Origin: Muribaculaceae bacterium
GTDB lineage: Bacteria; Bacteroidota; Bacteroidia; Bacteroidales; Muribaculaceae
DNA length: 64,000 nucleotides
Reading direction: 5' to 3'
Assembly: GCA_017557665.1 (NCBI GenBank)
Contig: JAFYYI010000031.1
Location: forward strand, 62,001-126,000
Made by a program: the position numbers and the translations under genes. Each line of letters opens with the position of its first letter. Position 1 is the stretch's first letter. The notes below the pieces were generated by a model, which searched no databases, was not told where the DNA came from, and saw nothing but the letters and a program-made list of their open reading frames with translations. Positions 1 to 8,033 of the stretch are shown here, one piece after another.

Positions 1-1
1 A

Positions 2-847
2 CTGGAGCAGCAGCGAACGCAGGAAATGACGATTCACAATGTGGATATCATGATGCCCCGCTTCACAACCGAAAGCGAGATCAAACTTGAGCAAGTCCTC
101 TCATCGATGGGAATGCCGCTGGCTTTCCATTATCTCGCTGCCCAATTCTCCAAAATGATCGAGGATGAAGAACTCTGGGTTTCGATAATGATGCAGAAGG
201 CTAAAATCGAGGTCAATGAAAAGGGGACCAAAGCCACTGCCGTTACTATTGCCAAGGGGGTTACAAAATCATTGTCGGGCGACAACCGCCCAAGGCACGT
301 GGAATTCCATGCCACGCGCCCATTTGTATATTACATCGTCGATAGCAGCACGGGCACGATTTATTTCATGGGCACCTATTGCGGTGAAGAAGGCGTGGCC
401 ATTTCCACCGAAGTGACGATAGATATAGATAGTATTGACAGCCATGATGCCGTTGAAATCCTTCCGGAAGTGACGATAGAATCTTACGGCAGAAGAGGTA
501 AAAACAGGCCCCTGCCAGAATTGACGATTAATCACAGAGGCTACAGCGTAGAACAAAAGCCCCAGTTCCCGGGTGGAGATGCTGCACTGATGAAATACCT
601 CCTGTCGCACATCATCTATCCGCCCATGGCTGCCGAGAACAATATTGAGGGAAGGGTCATTGTGCAGTTCCTTGTTGACAAGACGACTGGCAAGGTCGGT
701 GAGGTAAAGGTTGTCCGCTCTGCGGACAAATACCTTGACAAGGAGGCTATCCGCGTCGTGAAATCCTTACCCAAATTCACCCCAGGCAGCCACAATGGTG
801 AGCCCGTTGATGTGTGGTACGTGCTTCCAGTGACTTTCATGATGTAG
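2..847 (+). CDS. Serpin (C-terminal part) fused to TonB C-terminal domain; 5' truncated by window
   Basis: The frame is open to the left edge, so the gene starts outside the window; the first internal Met is at base 26. The visible N-terminal part is the end of a serpin: VDIMMPRFTTESEIKLEQVL is strand/helix sequence of that fold, IEVNEKGTKATAVTIA is the reactive-loop hinge, and FHATRPFVYYIVDSSTGTIY is the serpin signature. Counting 17 residues from the hinge Glu puts P1 at Lys and P1' at Ser, which would suit a trypsin-like target (inference). The loop keeps small residues at P12-P9, as inhibitory serpins do. After a linker comes a TonB_C domain: QFPGGDAALMKYL, IYPPMAAENNIEGRVIVQF, then LPVTF at the end. 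TonB_C normally contacts TonB-dependent receptors; in Bacteroidota it is also found on unrelated exported proteins. The fusion is visible in one uninterrupted frame. The cell location is not shown here because the signal sequence, if any, is off-window. Confidence 0.85.
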   Translation: MEQQRTQEMTIHNVDIMMPRFTTESEIKLEQVLSSMGMPLAFHYLAAQFSKMIEDEELWVSIMMQKAKIEVNEKGTKATAVTIAKGVTKSLSGDNRPRHVEFHATRPFVYYIVDSSTGTIYFMGTYCGEEGVAISTEVTIDIDSIDSHDAVEILPEVTIESYGRRGKNRPLPELTINHRGYSVEQKPQFPGGDAALMKYLLSHIIYPPMAAENNIEGRVIVQFLVDKTTGKVGEVKVVRSADKYLDKEAIRVVKSLPKFTPGSHNGEPVDVWYVLPVTFMM

Positions 848-946
848 CCCAAGAGAAACGATAAAAGCCCGACGATCATCGCAGTTGCTTTAATGCGAAA
901 GACTAACAATGGTTTCAGAATCCTTTCAGGACCTAAAACAACGCAC

Positions 947-972
947 AAAACCCGCTGACTTCAGCGGGTTTT
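947..972 (+). terminator. Rho-independent terminator after serpin-TonB gene
   Basis: The stem CCCGCTGA/TCAGCGGG (951-968) is flanked by AAAA and TTTT, so it can end transcription in either direction. It is nearly the same hairpin as the one beside tRNA-Leu at 7483-7510. Confidence 0.75.
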
Positions 973-998
973 GATTTCCTGTGCGCCTGATAGGAGTC
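947..998. repeat. Decayed copy of the tRNA-Leu 3' end and its terminator (att-like direct repeat, left)
   Basis: Bases 982-998 match the last 17 bases of the tRNA-Leu gene (7521-7537) with one mismatch, at 996 versus 7535. The terminator hairpin beside them is also shared, with a 3-base length difference. The match stops after 998, so this is not a working tRNA. The copy and the intact gene bracket about 6.5 kb of accessory genes, as the two ends of an element integrated at a tRNA 3' end would. A second, decayed tRNA-Leu gene is the alternative. Confidence 0.6.
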
Positions 999-1068
999 AA
1001 GTTCGCGCCTCACAAAACCTTTAAAAACCTCCCGACGCCTGATAGACAGAGCTTTTCCAGGAAGCCGA

Positions 1069-1135
1069 TGAGGCGTTAAAAGGCGCGGAAAGGCGTTGAA
1101 CGGCGCAAAAAGGGGGAGCGTACGCTCCCCCTTGA
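1069..1135. repeat. Palindrome-containing intergenic repeat, copy 1
   Basis: The G/C-rich tract has several spaced GGCG words and ends in the perfect 20-bp palindrome GGGGGAGCGTACGCTCCCCC (1112-1131). A diverged copy lies at 5389-5450. It may act as a terminator or as a REP-like mobile repeat. No gene was found in 848-1285 apart from this, the terminator, the tRNA remnant and the promoter of the next gene. Confidence 0.6.
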
Positions 1136-1206
1136 AATGCAACAATAGACTATCATCATAATATCAATTCACGACACATTTGGACAACAATGAGCAAAAC
1201 TTTTCA

Positions 1207-1214
1207 TATCTTTG
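1207..1214 (+). promoter_or_regulatory. Bacteroidota-type promoter -7 box
   Basis: TATCTTTG matches TAnnTTTG. A TTTG lies upstream at 1179-1182, but its 24-base spacing is longer than the usual 19-20. The leader to the start codon would be about 65 bases. Confidence 0.55.
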
Positions 1215-1285
1215 CAGTGCTTACTAAAAGTTGTATGCGTTAATGTGATAATTTACGATTTATCTACGGTGAAAATTGTCGTAAC

Positions 1286-2917
1286 ATGGATATAGAGAAT
1301 CAGAAAATAGATTATAAAAGTATCCGCAAAATTCGCACGGGTGATAAGGGCTTTAAAGATTTGGCGATATCATGTGTAGCCTTTGCTAATGCATTAGGAG
1401 GAACGTTGTATATTGGCATAGAAGATGATACACTAACTCCTCCCGATGGACAAATTATTGGCGAGGCTGAAGTCAATGATGCTGTATCGCGCTTGAACAG
1501 TTTATGTTTCAATGTGAGTTTGTCTTCCTCGGGATTAATAAAACACGAAAATGGCGGGGATTTCTTCAAGATTGATGTTGCTCCGTCAACAAAGTCCATA
1601 GCTACTACATCTGATGGCAAGATATATCGTAGAATTGCAGACAAATGTGAGCCAGTTCGCAACGAGGACTTGCAACGATTGTCTATTGAAAAAGGTGCCT
1701 ACCAGTGGGAATTATTGTCAACGCGTTATTTACTTTCAGATTTACCCGTTGAGAATATTAAACGTTTTGCTAATGACATAAGACAATCTGACCGAGTCAA
1801 GGAGCATGTCAAACAGATGTCCGATCCTGAGATTCTAGAGCATTACAATCTTGTGGATAACGAAAAGGTCACCAATTTGGGTGTCCTATGGTTAGGTAAT
1901 GCCAAACAACGCAGCCGCATTTCCTTCCCTATCACAGTACAATACATTGTTTATAACCACTTGGAGCAGAAAGTGAGAAAGGTGGAATGGCATGACAATA
2001 CACTTAATCCCAAAGATCTATTATTGGCAATCGAAGATGAGGCTACAGAATTGTGTTACTCTCATGAATTCCCCGATGGCTTGTTCCGCAAGCAGATCCG
2101 TCACTATAATCCCAAGGTTTTGCGAGAATTATTGCTCAACGCTTTTGCTCACAAGAGCTTCACCATCTCCAATGACATTATGATATGCGTTTATCCTGAT
2201 CGCTTGGAGATTTCCAACCCTGGTGGTCTACCTTTGGGTGTTACCAAAGATAATATCCTTCATCAACGCCATCGCCGTAACCCATACCTTATAACTATTA
2301 TGAGTGATCTCAAGTTGATGGAGGGAGAGGGTTCTGGTTATGATTTGATTTATGAGCTTAATGGCATGGAAGGCAAGAAACCGCCATTCATTGAGTCTTC
2401 ATTTAATGAAACTCGTGTAACGCTATATTCTGAAATCCAGAATGTTGATATTCTGCCTTTGTTAGATTATACTCTGAACAACTATAGATTATCTCAGAAA
2501 GGTTATATGGCCTTTGGTGCTATTGCTGTATCTTCTAAGTTGCAAGCAACAAAATTAAGTGCCTATCTCCAGCTATCTGACGATGAACGATTAAGGAGTT
2601 ATGTTGATCCCTTATTACGTGATGGACTCATCACTAAGCGTGGAACCAAAAAAGGAACCACCTACTATGTTAACCCTAAGTTGATAGCCAATTCTAAGGC
2701 TAATATAAAGACATCGCTTAAGACCATTGAACCCTACGCTTTAAAAGCATTGATCCTGGAAGATTTGAAGTACCATCCCCAAAGCCTAATCTCTGATATG
2801 ACAAATCGCCTTCCCGATGTTGAACGGGATGAACTGCGCAAAATGGTTTATAGTATGGTTGGGCATGAAATCAAAGCCGAAGGTAGTAAAACATATAGAA
2901 GATATAGCTTGAATTAA
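1286..2917 (+). CDS. AlbA_2 (Schlafen-like) / HATPase_c_4 protein
   Basis: This 543-residue protein has two recognisable parts. Residues about 8-130 form an AlbA_2 domain (FANALGGTLYIGIEDD), a fold related to the Schlafen core and linked to nucleic-acid binding. Residues about 265-400 look like a GHKL ATPase of the HATPase_c_4 type: ELLLNAFAHK (281-290) is the N box, NPGG (311-314) the G1 box and GEGSG (347-351) the G2 region. The C-terminus looks like a winged-helix tail (inference). Such proteins are often annotated as ATP-binding or transcriptional regulators and are common in mobile and defence islands. It is the first gene of the block bounded by the tRNA-Leu repeat. It has its own -7 box, and an A-rich spacer follows. 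The true role is unknown. Confidence 0.8.
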   Translation: MDIENQKIDYKSIRKIRTGDKGFKDLAISCVAFANALGGTLYIGIEDDTLTPPDGQIIGEAEVNDAVSRLNSLCFNVSLSSSGLIKHENGGDFFKIDVAPSTKSIATTSDGKIYRRIADKCEPVRNEDLQRLSIEKGAYQWELLSTRYLLSDLPVENIKRFANDIRQSDRVKEHVKQMSDPEILEHYNLVDNEKVTNLGVLWLGNAKQRSRISFPITVQYIVYNHLEQKVRKVEWHDNTLNPKDLLLAIEDEATELCYSHEFPDGLFRKQIRHYNPKVLRELLLNAFAHKSFTISNDIMICVYPDRLEISNPGGLPLGVTKDNILHQRHRRNPYLITIMSDLKLMEGEGSGYDLIYELNGMEGKKPPFIESSFNETRVTLYSEIQNVDILPLLDYTLNNYRLSQKGYMAFGAIAVSSKLQATKLSAYLQLSDDERLRSYVDPLLRDGLITKRGTKKGTTYYVNPKLIANSKANIKTSLKTIEPYALKALILEDLKYHPQSLISDMTNRLPDVERDELRKMVYSMVGHEIKAEGSKTYRRYSLN

Positions 2918-3062
2918 GTGGCATAAAAAAAAAGAAAATAAAATAAAACCGAAAAAAGAAAAATATAAGTACCTGATAATCAATAAAAAAATCTTTATCA
3001 TTAAATTTTTAATAGAAAAAGAAATAATATCATCTCATATAAAGATTTTAAATAAGATCTGC

Positions 3063-3070
3063 TATCTTTG
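3063..3070 (+). promoter_or_regulatory. Promoter -7 box for retropepsin-TPR gene
   Basis: TATCTTTG lies 21 bases before the start codon. No clear -33 TTTG was seen at the usual spacing; the upstream spacer is very A/T-rich. Confidence 0.55.
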
Positions 3071-3090
3071 CGGAATAAAATGAAGACTAT

Positions 3091-4209
3091 ATGAAACACA
3101 TTATTGTACTATTCATAACACTGATGGGTTGCCTTTGTTTGAATGCAGAGGTTAGAATCCAAATGGAGAAGGAGGCTGGGGTTTATAAGGTGCCTTGTCA
3201 AGTCAATGGGTTGAAGATGAAGTTCATTTTTGATACTGGAGCGGCAAATGTGTCTATCTCTTCGACATATGCTGAAATGATGCTGGAGAATGGCTATCTC
3301 GTAGAATCTGATTTTAAAGGAACCACACAATCTATTCTTGCAGATGGAAGTGTCGTTGATAATGTCGTTGTCAACTTGAGGGATGTTGAAATTGCTGGGC
3401 AAACGATTGAAAATGTTACTGCTCTTATTGTCCCTTCTCAAAATGCCCCGCTTTTACTTGGGCAGTCTGTTATTCAACGATTAGGTAAAGTCTCTATTGA
3501 CGGTGACTATCTCGTCATACATAACGCAAGTATCTATTCTGAAGACGAAATCTCAGCAATATATGATAAGGCAAAAGAGCTTTTAGATAATAAAGTCTAT
3601 TCTGAGGCTTTAAAAAAGTTTAGAATTGTATACGATTTTTGGGGAGAAGAAACGAGTCCATGGGTACTATACTACATGGGTCTTTGTTATGCTAATCTCG
3701 AAGATAATGATTCCGCACAAAGATGTTATTTAAAAGCAATTGAATTAGATGGTGGGGAAAATGTTGATGGTATTCTTTTTTATGTTTATGATAAGTTAGC
3801 TGCATCCACTCAGAACCATAGCAAAGAATTTGAGTATTCTATGTTAATGTTGAAATATGCTAAAATAGATATTGAAAGAGCTCTTGCTTATTACAGCGTT
3901 GGAGCTTCTTGTTTTTTTCTTAAGAAATACACAGAATCTGTTTCATATTCTGACAAATCCATAAGTGCCTTTAAAATAGTCTTAAAGAAAAGAGAATTAA
4001 ATTCATACGAGGCTAGTTTTTATATATCTTCATTTCTCGGAAAAGGATGGTCCCAAGAAGAATTGCATAGATATAATGAGGCAATTGAAACATTTACATC
4101 CGGTAAAAAAGCCCTTGAGAACTATAAGAACGAGGACTTCTATTTGGAAATGATGGATTGTTTTAATGAAGAATTATCATACTGCTACAATGAGTTGACA
4201 AAACATTAA
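3091..4209 (+). CDS. Exported retropepsin-like aspartyl protease with TPR repeats
   Basis: The 372-residue protein starts with an export signal (residues 1-19). LMGC is a possible but imperfect lipobox. Residues 20-140 form a retropepsin-like aspartic protease unit with FIFDTGAANVSIS; Asp48-Thr-Gly is the catalytic triad. A single lobe like this would act as a dimer (family knowledge). The PLLLGQSVIQRLGKVSID stretch is the second conserved hydrophobic strand of the family. From about residue 145 to the end there are helical TPR-like repeats (ALKKFRIVYDFWG, YYMGLCYANLEDND, YNEAIETFTSGKKAL). It probably acts in the periplasm or at the cell surface. The substrate is unknown. Its A/T-rich codon use resembles the rest of the accessory block. 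Confidence 0.8.
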   Translation: MKHIIVLFITLMGCLCLNAEVRIQMEKEAGVYKVPCQVNGLKMKFIFDTGAANVSISSTYAEMMLENGYLVESDFKGTTQSILADGSVVDNVVVNLRDVEIAGQTIENVTALIVPSQNAPLLLGQSVIQRLGKVSIDGDYLVIHNASIYSEDEISAIYDKAKELLDNKVYSEALKKFRIVYDFWGEETSPWVLYYMGLCYANLEDNDSAQRCYLKAIELDGGENVDGILFYVYDKLAASTQNHSKEFEYSMLMLKYAKIDIERALAYYSVGASCFFLKKYTESVSYSDKSISAFKIVLKKRELNSYEASFYISSFLGKGWSQEELHRYNEAIETFTSGKKALENYKNEDFYLEMMDCFNEELSYCYNELTKH

Positions 4210-4401
4210 TACATCAAAAGGACAGTTCATTAGATACACGACAAACTAGAATAGATTCAGTTTGATAATCAAGGCGGAGTATTCGCATAAACCCCGCCAA
4301 CAAAACAACTAAAGAATCTGCGATTATCGCAGCTCTTAGAATATATTTTATATTTTAATAGACTTTATAATTCCGCCTACAAGTAATATAAAAGTAATCA
4401 C

Positions 4402-5031
4402 ATGGAACAACAGTTTTACGAAATATCAAGTAATTCCTCACCTGTCTTTAATATTGCTTTGGCATTGCTTAAAGGGAGAGGACAAGATGAAGTATATAAC
4501 ATCGTTTCTACCGCTCGAATATCCGTTATTGCTCTAAGTCTGGACGTATCAGCTAAGAAAAAGCCCAAGCCTGTTATTAAATACAACCTAGAGGCAAGTT
4601 GTCAGAATGAAGATAAAGCAGATGCTGTATCTTTTAGTTGCGGAATTACTGATTCTCAAACTGCGTTCATTTATGGCTTCACCGTCACTAACAATACTGA
4701 TAAACGCATCTATATTGAATGGAAAAATGCTAGATTTGACGAAGATCGTTTAGTCTTTGGTACCGACTCTAGATTAACAATGGGCAATCCTAAAGCAGAT
4801 GAGGCTGTTCCTGCAAATTCAAAATCAATTTGCCGTGCTATTACAAATCAAACGAGAGCTGGCGCCGAATATCTAATGAATTATTTATATAATCCTAAAA
4901 AATTAAAGAGCGAGCCTGGAAAAAAATCTGAAATTAAATTAATAATCCCCATAAGATTCTCGGATGATTCTGTTGAAGATTACTTTCTTGTTTTTTCAGT
5001 TTGGTACGAAATGCCATCTAAAAACGAGTAA
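4402..5031 (+). CDS. Hypothetical protein, 209 residues
   Basis: I do not recognise a family. There is no signal peptide or membrane segment. Residues 60-200 read as alternating beta strands (AFIYGFTVTNNTDKRIYIEW, IKLIIPIRFSDDS, YFLVFSVWYEM), which suggests a cytoplasmic beta-sandwich or immunoglobulin-like domain (inference). The gene stands alone: a 192-base spacer precedes it and a strong terminator follows. The spacer holds only a small CTGCGA/TCGCAG hairpin near 4318-4332. The position inside the tRNA-bounded block suggests an accessory role. Confidence 0.65.
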   Translation: MEQQFYEISSNSSPVFNIALALLKGRGQDEVYNIVSTARISVIALSLDVSAKKKPKPVIKYNLEASCQNEDKADAVSFSCGITDSQTAFIYGFTVTNNTDKRIYIEWKNARFDEDRLVFGTDSRLTMGNPKADEAVPANSKSICRAITNQTRAGAEYLMNYLYNPKKLKSEPGKKSEIKLIIPIRFSDDSVEDYFLVFSVWYEMPSKNE

Positions 5032-5055
5032 TCATCGTGTTTTTTACGCATAGAG

Positions 5056-5088
5056 GCGGTTACCGTACTTTTTTGGTACGATAACCGC
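5056..5088 (+). terminator. Hairpin after the 209-residue hypothetical gene
   Basis: The stem GCGGTTA..GTAC pairs with GTAC..TAACCGC (13 bp, one mismatch) around a T-rich loop. It lies 25 bases after the stop codon. There is only a short T-run after the stem, so termination strength is uncertain. Confidence 0.6.
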
Positions 5089-5388
5089 TTTAATTATGCA
5101 TCAAGGCAATTAACTTCGCTCATTAGCGTCCATTAAAAAATTGCAATAATCGTTCTAAACCATTGGCATTCTGTTAGTTATACTAAAAATTAGAGTCAAC
5201 GGATTTGAAATCGCAATCTTACTGATTGTTAAGTACTTGGCAAAAAACAGCATTGATTTTGAGCCTTTTATAAAATCAACTAACCGGCATTTTGCTAGAT
5301 TTAGATTTTTAGTGGACAGCAATGAACTTCGCTATTCCCACAGGGTTGGACCAATTGGGCGATAACCACTTTTAATGGAACCGCATCA

Positions 5389-5450
5389 TGCGTTAAACGG
5401 CGTCTAAAGGCGCTCGACGGTTCAATAGGGGGAGCCTATGCTCCCCCTAG
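5389..5450. repeat. Palindrome-containing intergenic repeat, copy 2
   Basis: It shares the order of GGCG words and the G5AGC...GCTC5 hairpin (5428-5447) with copy 1 at 1069-1135. The two copies are about 4.3 kb apart, both inside the accessory block. Confidence 0.6.
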
Positions 5451-5617
5451 TATTGGATTCATTGATAGTAACTTTTAAAGCTTTTTTTCTTAATTCAGAG
5501 ATAGGGGTTCTATGGGCTGAGATGTGCGTTTTTCATTTTGGTAGATACATTTGACACTAGCAATGGCCAAAACTGAAATCATTGGCTTTGATTGTTGAAT
5601 TATTCATAAAAAAGGAC

Positions 5618-5625
5618 TATCTTTG
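5618..5625 (+). promoter_or_regulatory. Promoter -7 box for the AAA/TOPRIM gene
   Basis: TATCTTTG has GTTG 20 bases upstream (5594-5597) as a candidate -33 box. The predicted leader is about 140 bases. Confidence 0.5.
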
Positions 5626-5768
5626 CAATAGAATACTTTGCTTTTCAAGATGGGCAACAAGGCATTGACTTTTGCTATCTAACATTGAACAAGCCTTTGG
5701 AACCACTCTTTAATTCTTAAGGACAAAATACAAGAGATATTCATCGCATTATATAATAATTTGTTTAT

Positions 5769-7376
5769 ATGAAAATAAAGGAAGTCAGACTTAATAAATT
5801 TAAGCGTTTTACTGATTTAACAATTACAGATATTCCTGAAACAGCTAAGTTGGTAATACTTGTTGGCCCAAACGGTTGTGGGAAATCCTCTGTATTCGAA
5901 GGATTCAATTATTGGTATAAACTGAAGGGTTTTGGCACTGTCGGAGAAAAAGATTACTATCTTAAAGAGGGGGATAAAGGAGATAATAGAGATGGTGATT
6001 GGTTCTCTAACAAAGTACAGATACTTACTCATGATACCATATTATACGATCAAAACAAATTACATGGGATCATGTACTTTCGTACAGCCTATCGTCACGA
6101 ACCTGATTTTACAACGTCAAAATTATCAAGGCAACAAAATCCGAAAGACAGAATTCAATTTGATACATTAATGAAAACGGATATGTCAGTATCCGAAAAT
6201 TATCAAAGATTAGTTTCAAAGACATTATCGGGTATATATGATTCCAATAATGACAATAAATCTGTAGGGGATTTAAGGGAAGAACTCGTTGGGAGAATAA
6301 GGCAATCATTGAATAATGTATTTGAAGATTTACAATTAGTATCTATTGGCGATCCGCTTTCAAATGGAAGTTTCTATTTTACAAAAGGTCGCTCAGAGAA
6401 TTTTCATTATAAAAACCTTTCTGCTGGGGAGAAATCTGCCTTTGATTTGTTGCTGGACCTGGTGATTAAAGCGGCGTATTATGAAAATACTGTGTATTGC
6501 ATAGATGAACCAGAACTTCACATGCATACAGCACTTCAATCAAAATTACTATCAGAATTGTACAACTTGATATCAGATGGTTCGCAGTTGTGGTTGTCAA
6601 CTCATTCTATTGGTATGCTTAAGGCTGCGAAAGATCTTGAAGAACAGAATCCGAATACAGTTTGCTTCTTAGATTTTTCTGAAATAGATTTTGATACATC
6701 CGCAGTAATTCGCCCATCAACTATAGATGCTACTATTTGGAAAAAGTTCCTTGAGTTAGCTTTTGGAGACTTTGCTAAACTGATAGCTCCACAAAAAGTA
6801 GTATTTTGTGAAGGAACTGTCAAAGGACGTCACTATAAGAATTTTGATGCACAGATATATGGACGCATCTTTTCTTCAAAGTACCCAGATACTTCGTTTG
6901 TTTCAATTGGTTCATGTTCAGAACTTGAGGACGATAATAATGTTAGTATGAGAATTATTTCACAAGTTCTTCAAAACTCCACAAAAATTAGGTTTGTTGA
7001 TAGGGATGATAAAAGTGAGGAAGAAGTAGCAGAATTAAACGCACAAGGCATTAAGGTCTTGAAAAAAAGGCATATTGAGTGCTATCTTTTGGATGATGAA
7101 ATAATTACAAAATTGTGTCATTCATACAATAAAGAAGATATAATAGAGGAGTGCCTCAAGGCAAAAGAACAAGCAATAGCTGAAAGTGTGGAAAGAGGAA
7201 ATCCTACCGATGATATTAAATCTGCAAGTGGGAAGATATATACTGAGCTAAAACGGATATTATCATTGACACAATGCGGAAACACAAAAGATGCTTTCTT
7301 TAGAGATACAATTGTGCCTTTAATTACAGAGGAGACACAAATCTATAAAGATTTAGAATCCGAGATTTTTGGATAA
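5769..7376 (+). CDS. AAA ATPase fused to TOPRIM/DUF4435-like domain (PARIS/OLD-like defence candidate)
   Basis: The N-terminal half of this 535-residue protein is an SMC/ABC-type AAA ATPase: Walker A GPNGCGKS (33-40), signature LSAGEKS (217-223), Walker B VYCIDEPE (242-249) and the switch LSTHS (276-280). The C-terminal half resembles a TOPRIM fold of the DUF4435 type: FCEG with Glu348, the acidic pair VDRDD (Asp411/Asp413), and RHIECYLLDDE (434-444), the typical IExYLL element. AAA plus DUF4435/TOPRIM is the composition of PARIS (AriA plus AriB) anti-phage systems and of OLD-family nucleases. Here both sit in one chain (what is seen); the defence function is inferred. The gene has its own promoter and lies directly next to tRNA-Leu in the accessory block. 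Confidence 0.8.
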   Translation: MKIKEVRLNKFKRFTDLTITDIPETAKLVILVGPNGCGKSSVFEGFNYWYKLKGFGTVGEKDYYLKEGDKGDNRDGDWFSNKVQILTHDTILYDQNKLHGIMYFRTAYRHEPDFTTSKLSRQQNPKDRIQFDTLMKTDMSVSENYQRLVSKTLSGIYDSNNDNKSVGDLREELVGRIRQSLNNVFEDLQLVSIGDPLSNGSFYFTKGRSENFHYKNLSAGEKSAFDLLLDLVIKAAYYENTVYCIDEPELHMHTALQSKLLSELYNLISDGSQLWLSTHSIGMLKAAKDLEEQNPNTVCFLDFSEIDFDTSAVIRPSTIDATIWKKFLELAFGDFAKLIAPQKVVFCEGTVKGRHYKNFDAQIYGRIFSSKYPDTSFVSIGSCSELEDDNNVSMRIISQVLQNSTKIRFVDRDDKSEEEVAELNAQGIKVLKKRHIECYLLDDEIITKLCHSYNKEDIIEECLKAKEQAIAESVERGNPTDDIKSASGKIYTELKRILSLTQCGNTKDAFFRDTIVPLITEETQIYKDLESEIFG

Positions 7377-7482
7377 TTCTTTATGCAAAACAAAAGAAAG
7401 AAAAAAAGGGACAGTTCTTTTGACGTAAAATCCAACAACAATCATGGGCTCAGTTTGATTTCAGGAGCAAATATTAACGCAT

Positions 7483-7510
7483 AAAACCCGCTGGAGTTCA
7501 GCGGGTTTTT
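7483..7510 (-). terminator. Bidirectional terminator beside tRNA-Leu
   Basis: The stem CCCGCTG/CAGCGGG (7487-7493 with 7499-7505) is flanked by AAAA and TTTTT. On the minus strand it lies just after the tRNA 3' end. It can also stop plus-strand reading from the AAA/TOPRIM gene. Confidence 0.8.
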
Positions 7511-7520
7511 GTTTTACTTG

Positions 7521-7602
7521 TGCGCCTGATAGGACTCGAACCTACACAACTTGCGTTACCAGATCCTAAGTCTGGCGTGTCTACCAATTTCACCACAGGC
7601 GC
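7521..7602 (-). tRNA. tRNA-Leu (anticodon UAG)
   Basis: The minus strand reads GCGCCTG at the 5' end, pairing with CAGGCGC at the 3' end. The anticodon loop ACTTAGGA gives UAG, and the T arm is GGTTCGAGTCC. A long variable arm fits class II tRNA-Leu. CCA is not encoded: the bases after the discriminator A read CAA. The 3' end matches the decayed copy at 982-998. Confidence 0.95.
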
Positions 7603-7627
7603 GTGGCTTGCTCCATCGTTGCGGGTG

Positions 7628-7635
7628 CAAAGGTA
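7628..7635 (-). promoter_or_regulatory. Promoter -7 box for tRNA-Leu
   Basis: On the minus strand it reads TACCTTTG, 26 bases before the tRNA 5' end. Upstream lies a short direct repeat of the type GTTAATAGTTAACA (about 7650-7676). Confidence 0.55.
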
Positions 7636-7696
7636 GTAATTTTTTAATTAACAGTTAATAGTTAACAGTTAATAGTTTTTTACCCTGGGGGATTTG

Positions 7697-7906
7697 TCAC
7701 CCTTGCTGCTGGATGGTGGCGAGGATCTGCTTGAGCTGCTCGTCGGCTGCTGTGAGTTTATTTCGGCAGATGTCAAGGAGCTCCTTGCTGCGCTTGGTGT
7801 AGGCGCTCAGGTTGTCGATGCTGCACTGGGGGTCCTGCATCTTCTGTACAAGCTGCTCGAGTTCGGTAACAGCCTCGGTGTAAGTCATTTCTTTGTTCTC
7901 TTCCAT
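7697..7906 (-). CDS. xseB: Exodeoxyribonuclease VII small subunit
   Basis: The 69-residue protein has the family pattern: YTEAVTELEQLVQKMQD, the conserved SIDNLSAYTKRSKELL stretch, and a helical C-terminus. XseB binds XseA to form exonuclease VII, which degrades single-stranded DNA into short oligonucleotides. It lies 127 bases downstream of xseA on the same strand. The length is normal for the family. The spacer is A/T-rich and contains two similar stretches with the words GTATAAA/CGAATT (about 7918-8030), perhaps a small duplication. Confidence 0.95.
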   Translation of the reverse strand: MEENKEMTYTEAVTELEQLVQKMQDPQCSIDNLSAYTKRSKELLDICRNKLTAADEQLKQILATIQQQG

Positions 7907-8033
7907 TTTCTTCTAAACTACGAATTTTACGATTTAAACCATTATTTTGGCATCCGCGTTCTTGTTTATATAAAATACGAATTACGCGAATTAAACTAAT
8001 TATTTGGCATACGTGCTCTTCTAAACTAGCGAC

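Larger units (their letters stand above)
5089..5768. other. Intergenic region, no gene seen
   Basis: This is about 680 bases without a convincing reading frame. It holds the second palindromic repeat (5389-5450) and the promoter of the next gene (5618-5625). The remainder is A/T-rich and may be decayed sequence. Confidence 0.5.

Noticed and set aside
981..1020. Second tRNA gene
   Set aside because: Only the last 17 bases match tRNA-Leu; anticodon and 5' half are missing.
1286..7376. Integrase or transposase in the tRNA-bounded block
   Set aside because: None of the four genes there has tyrosine- or serine-recombinase or DDE motifs.
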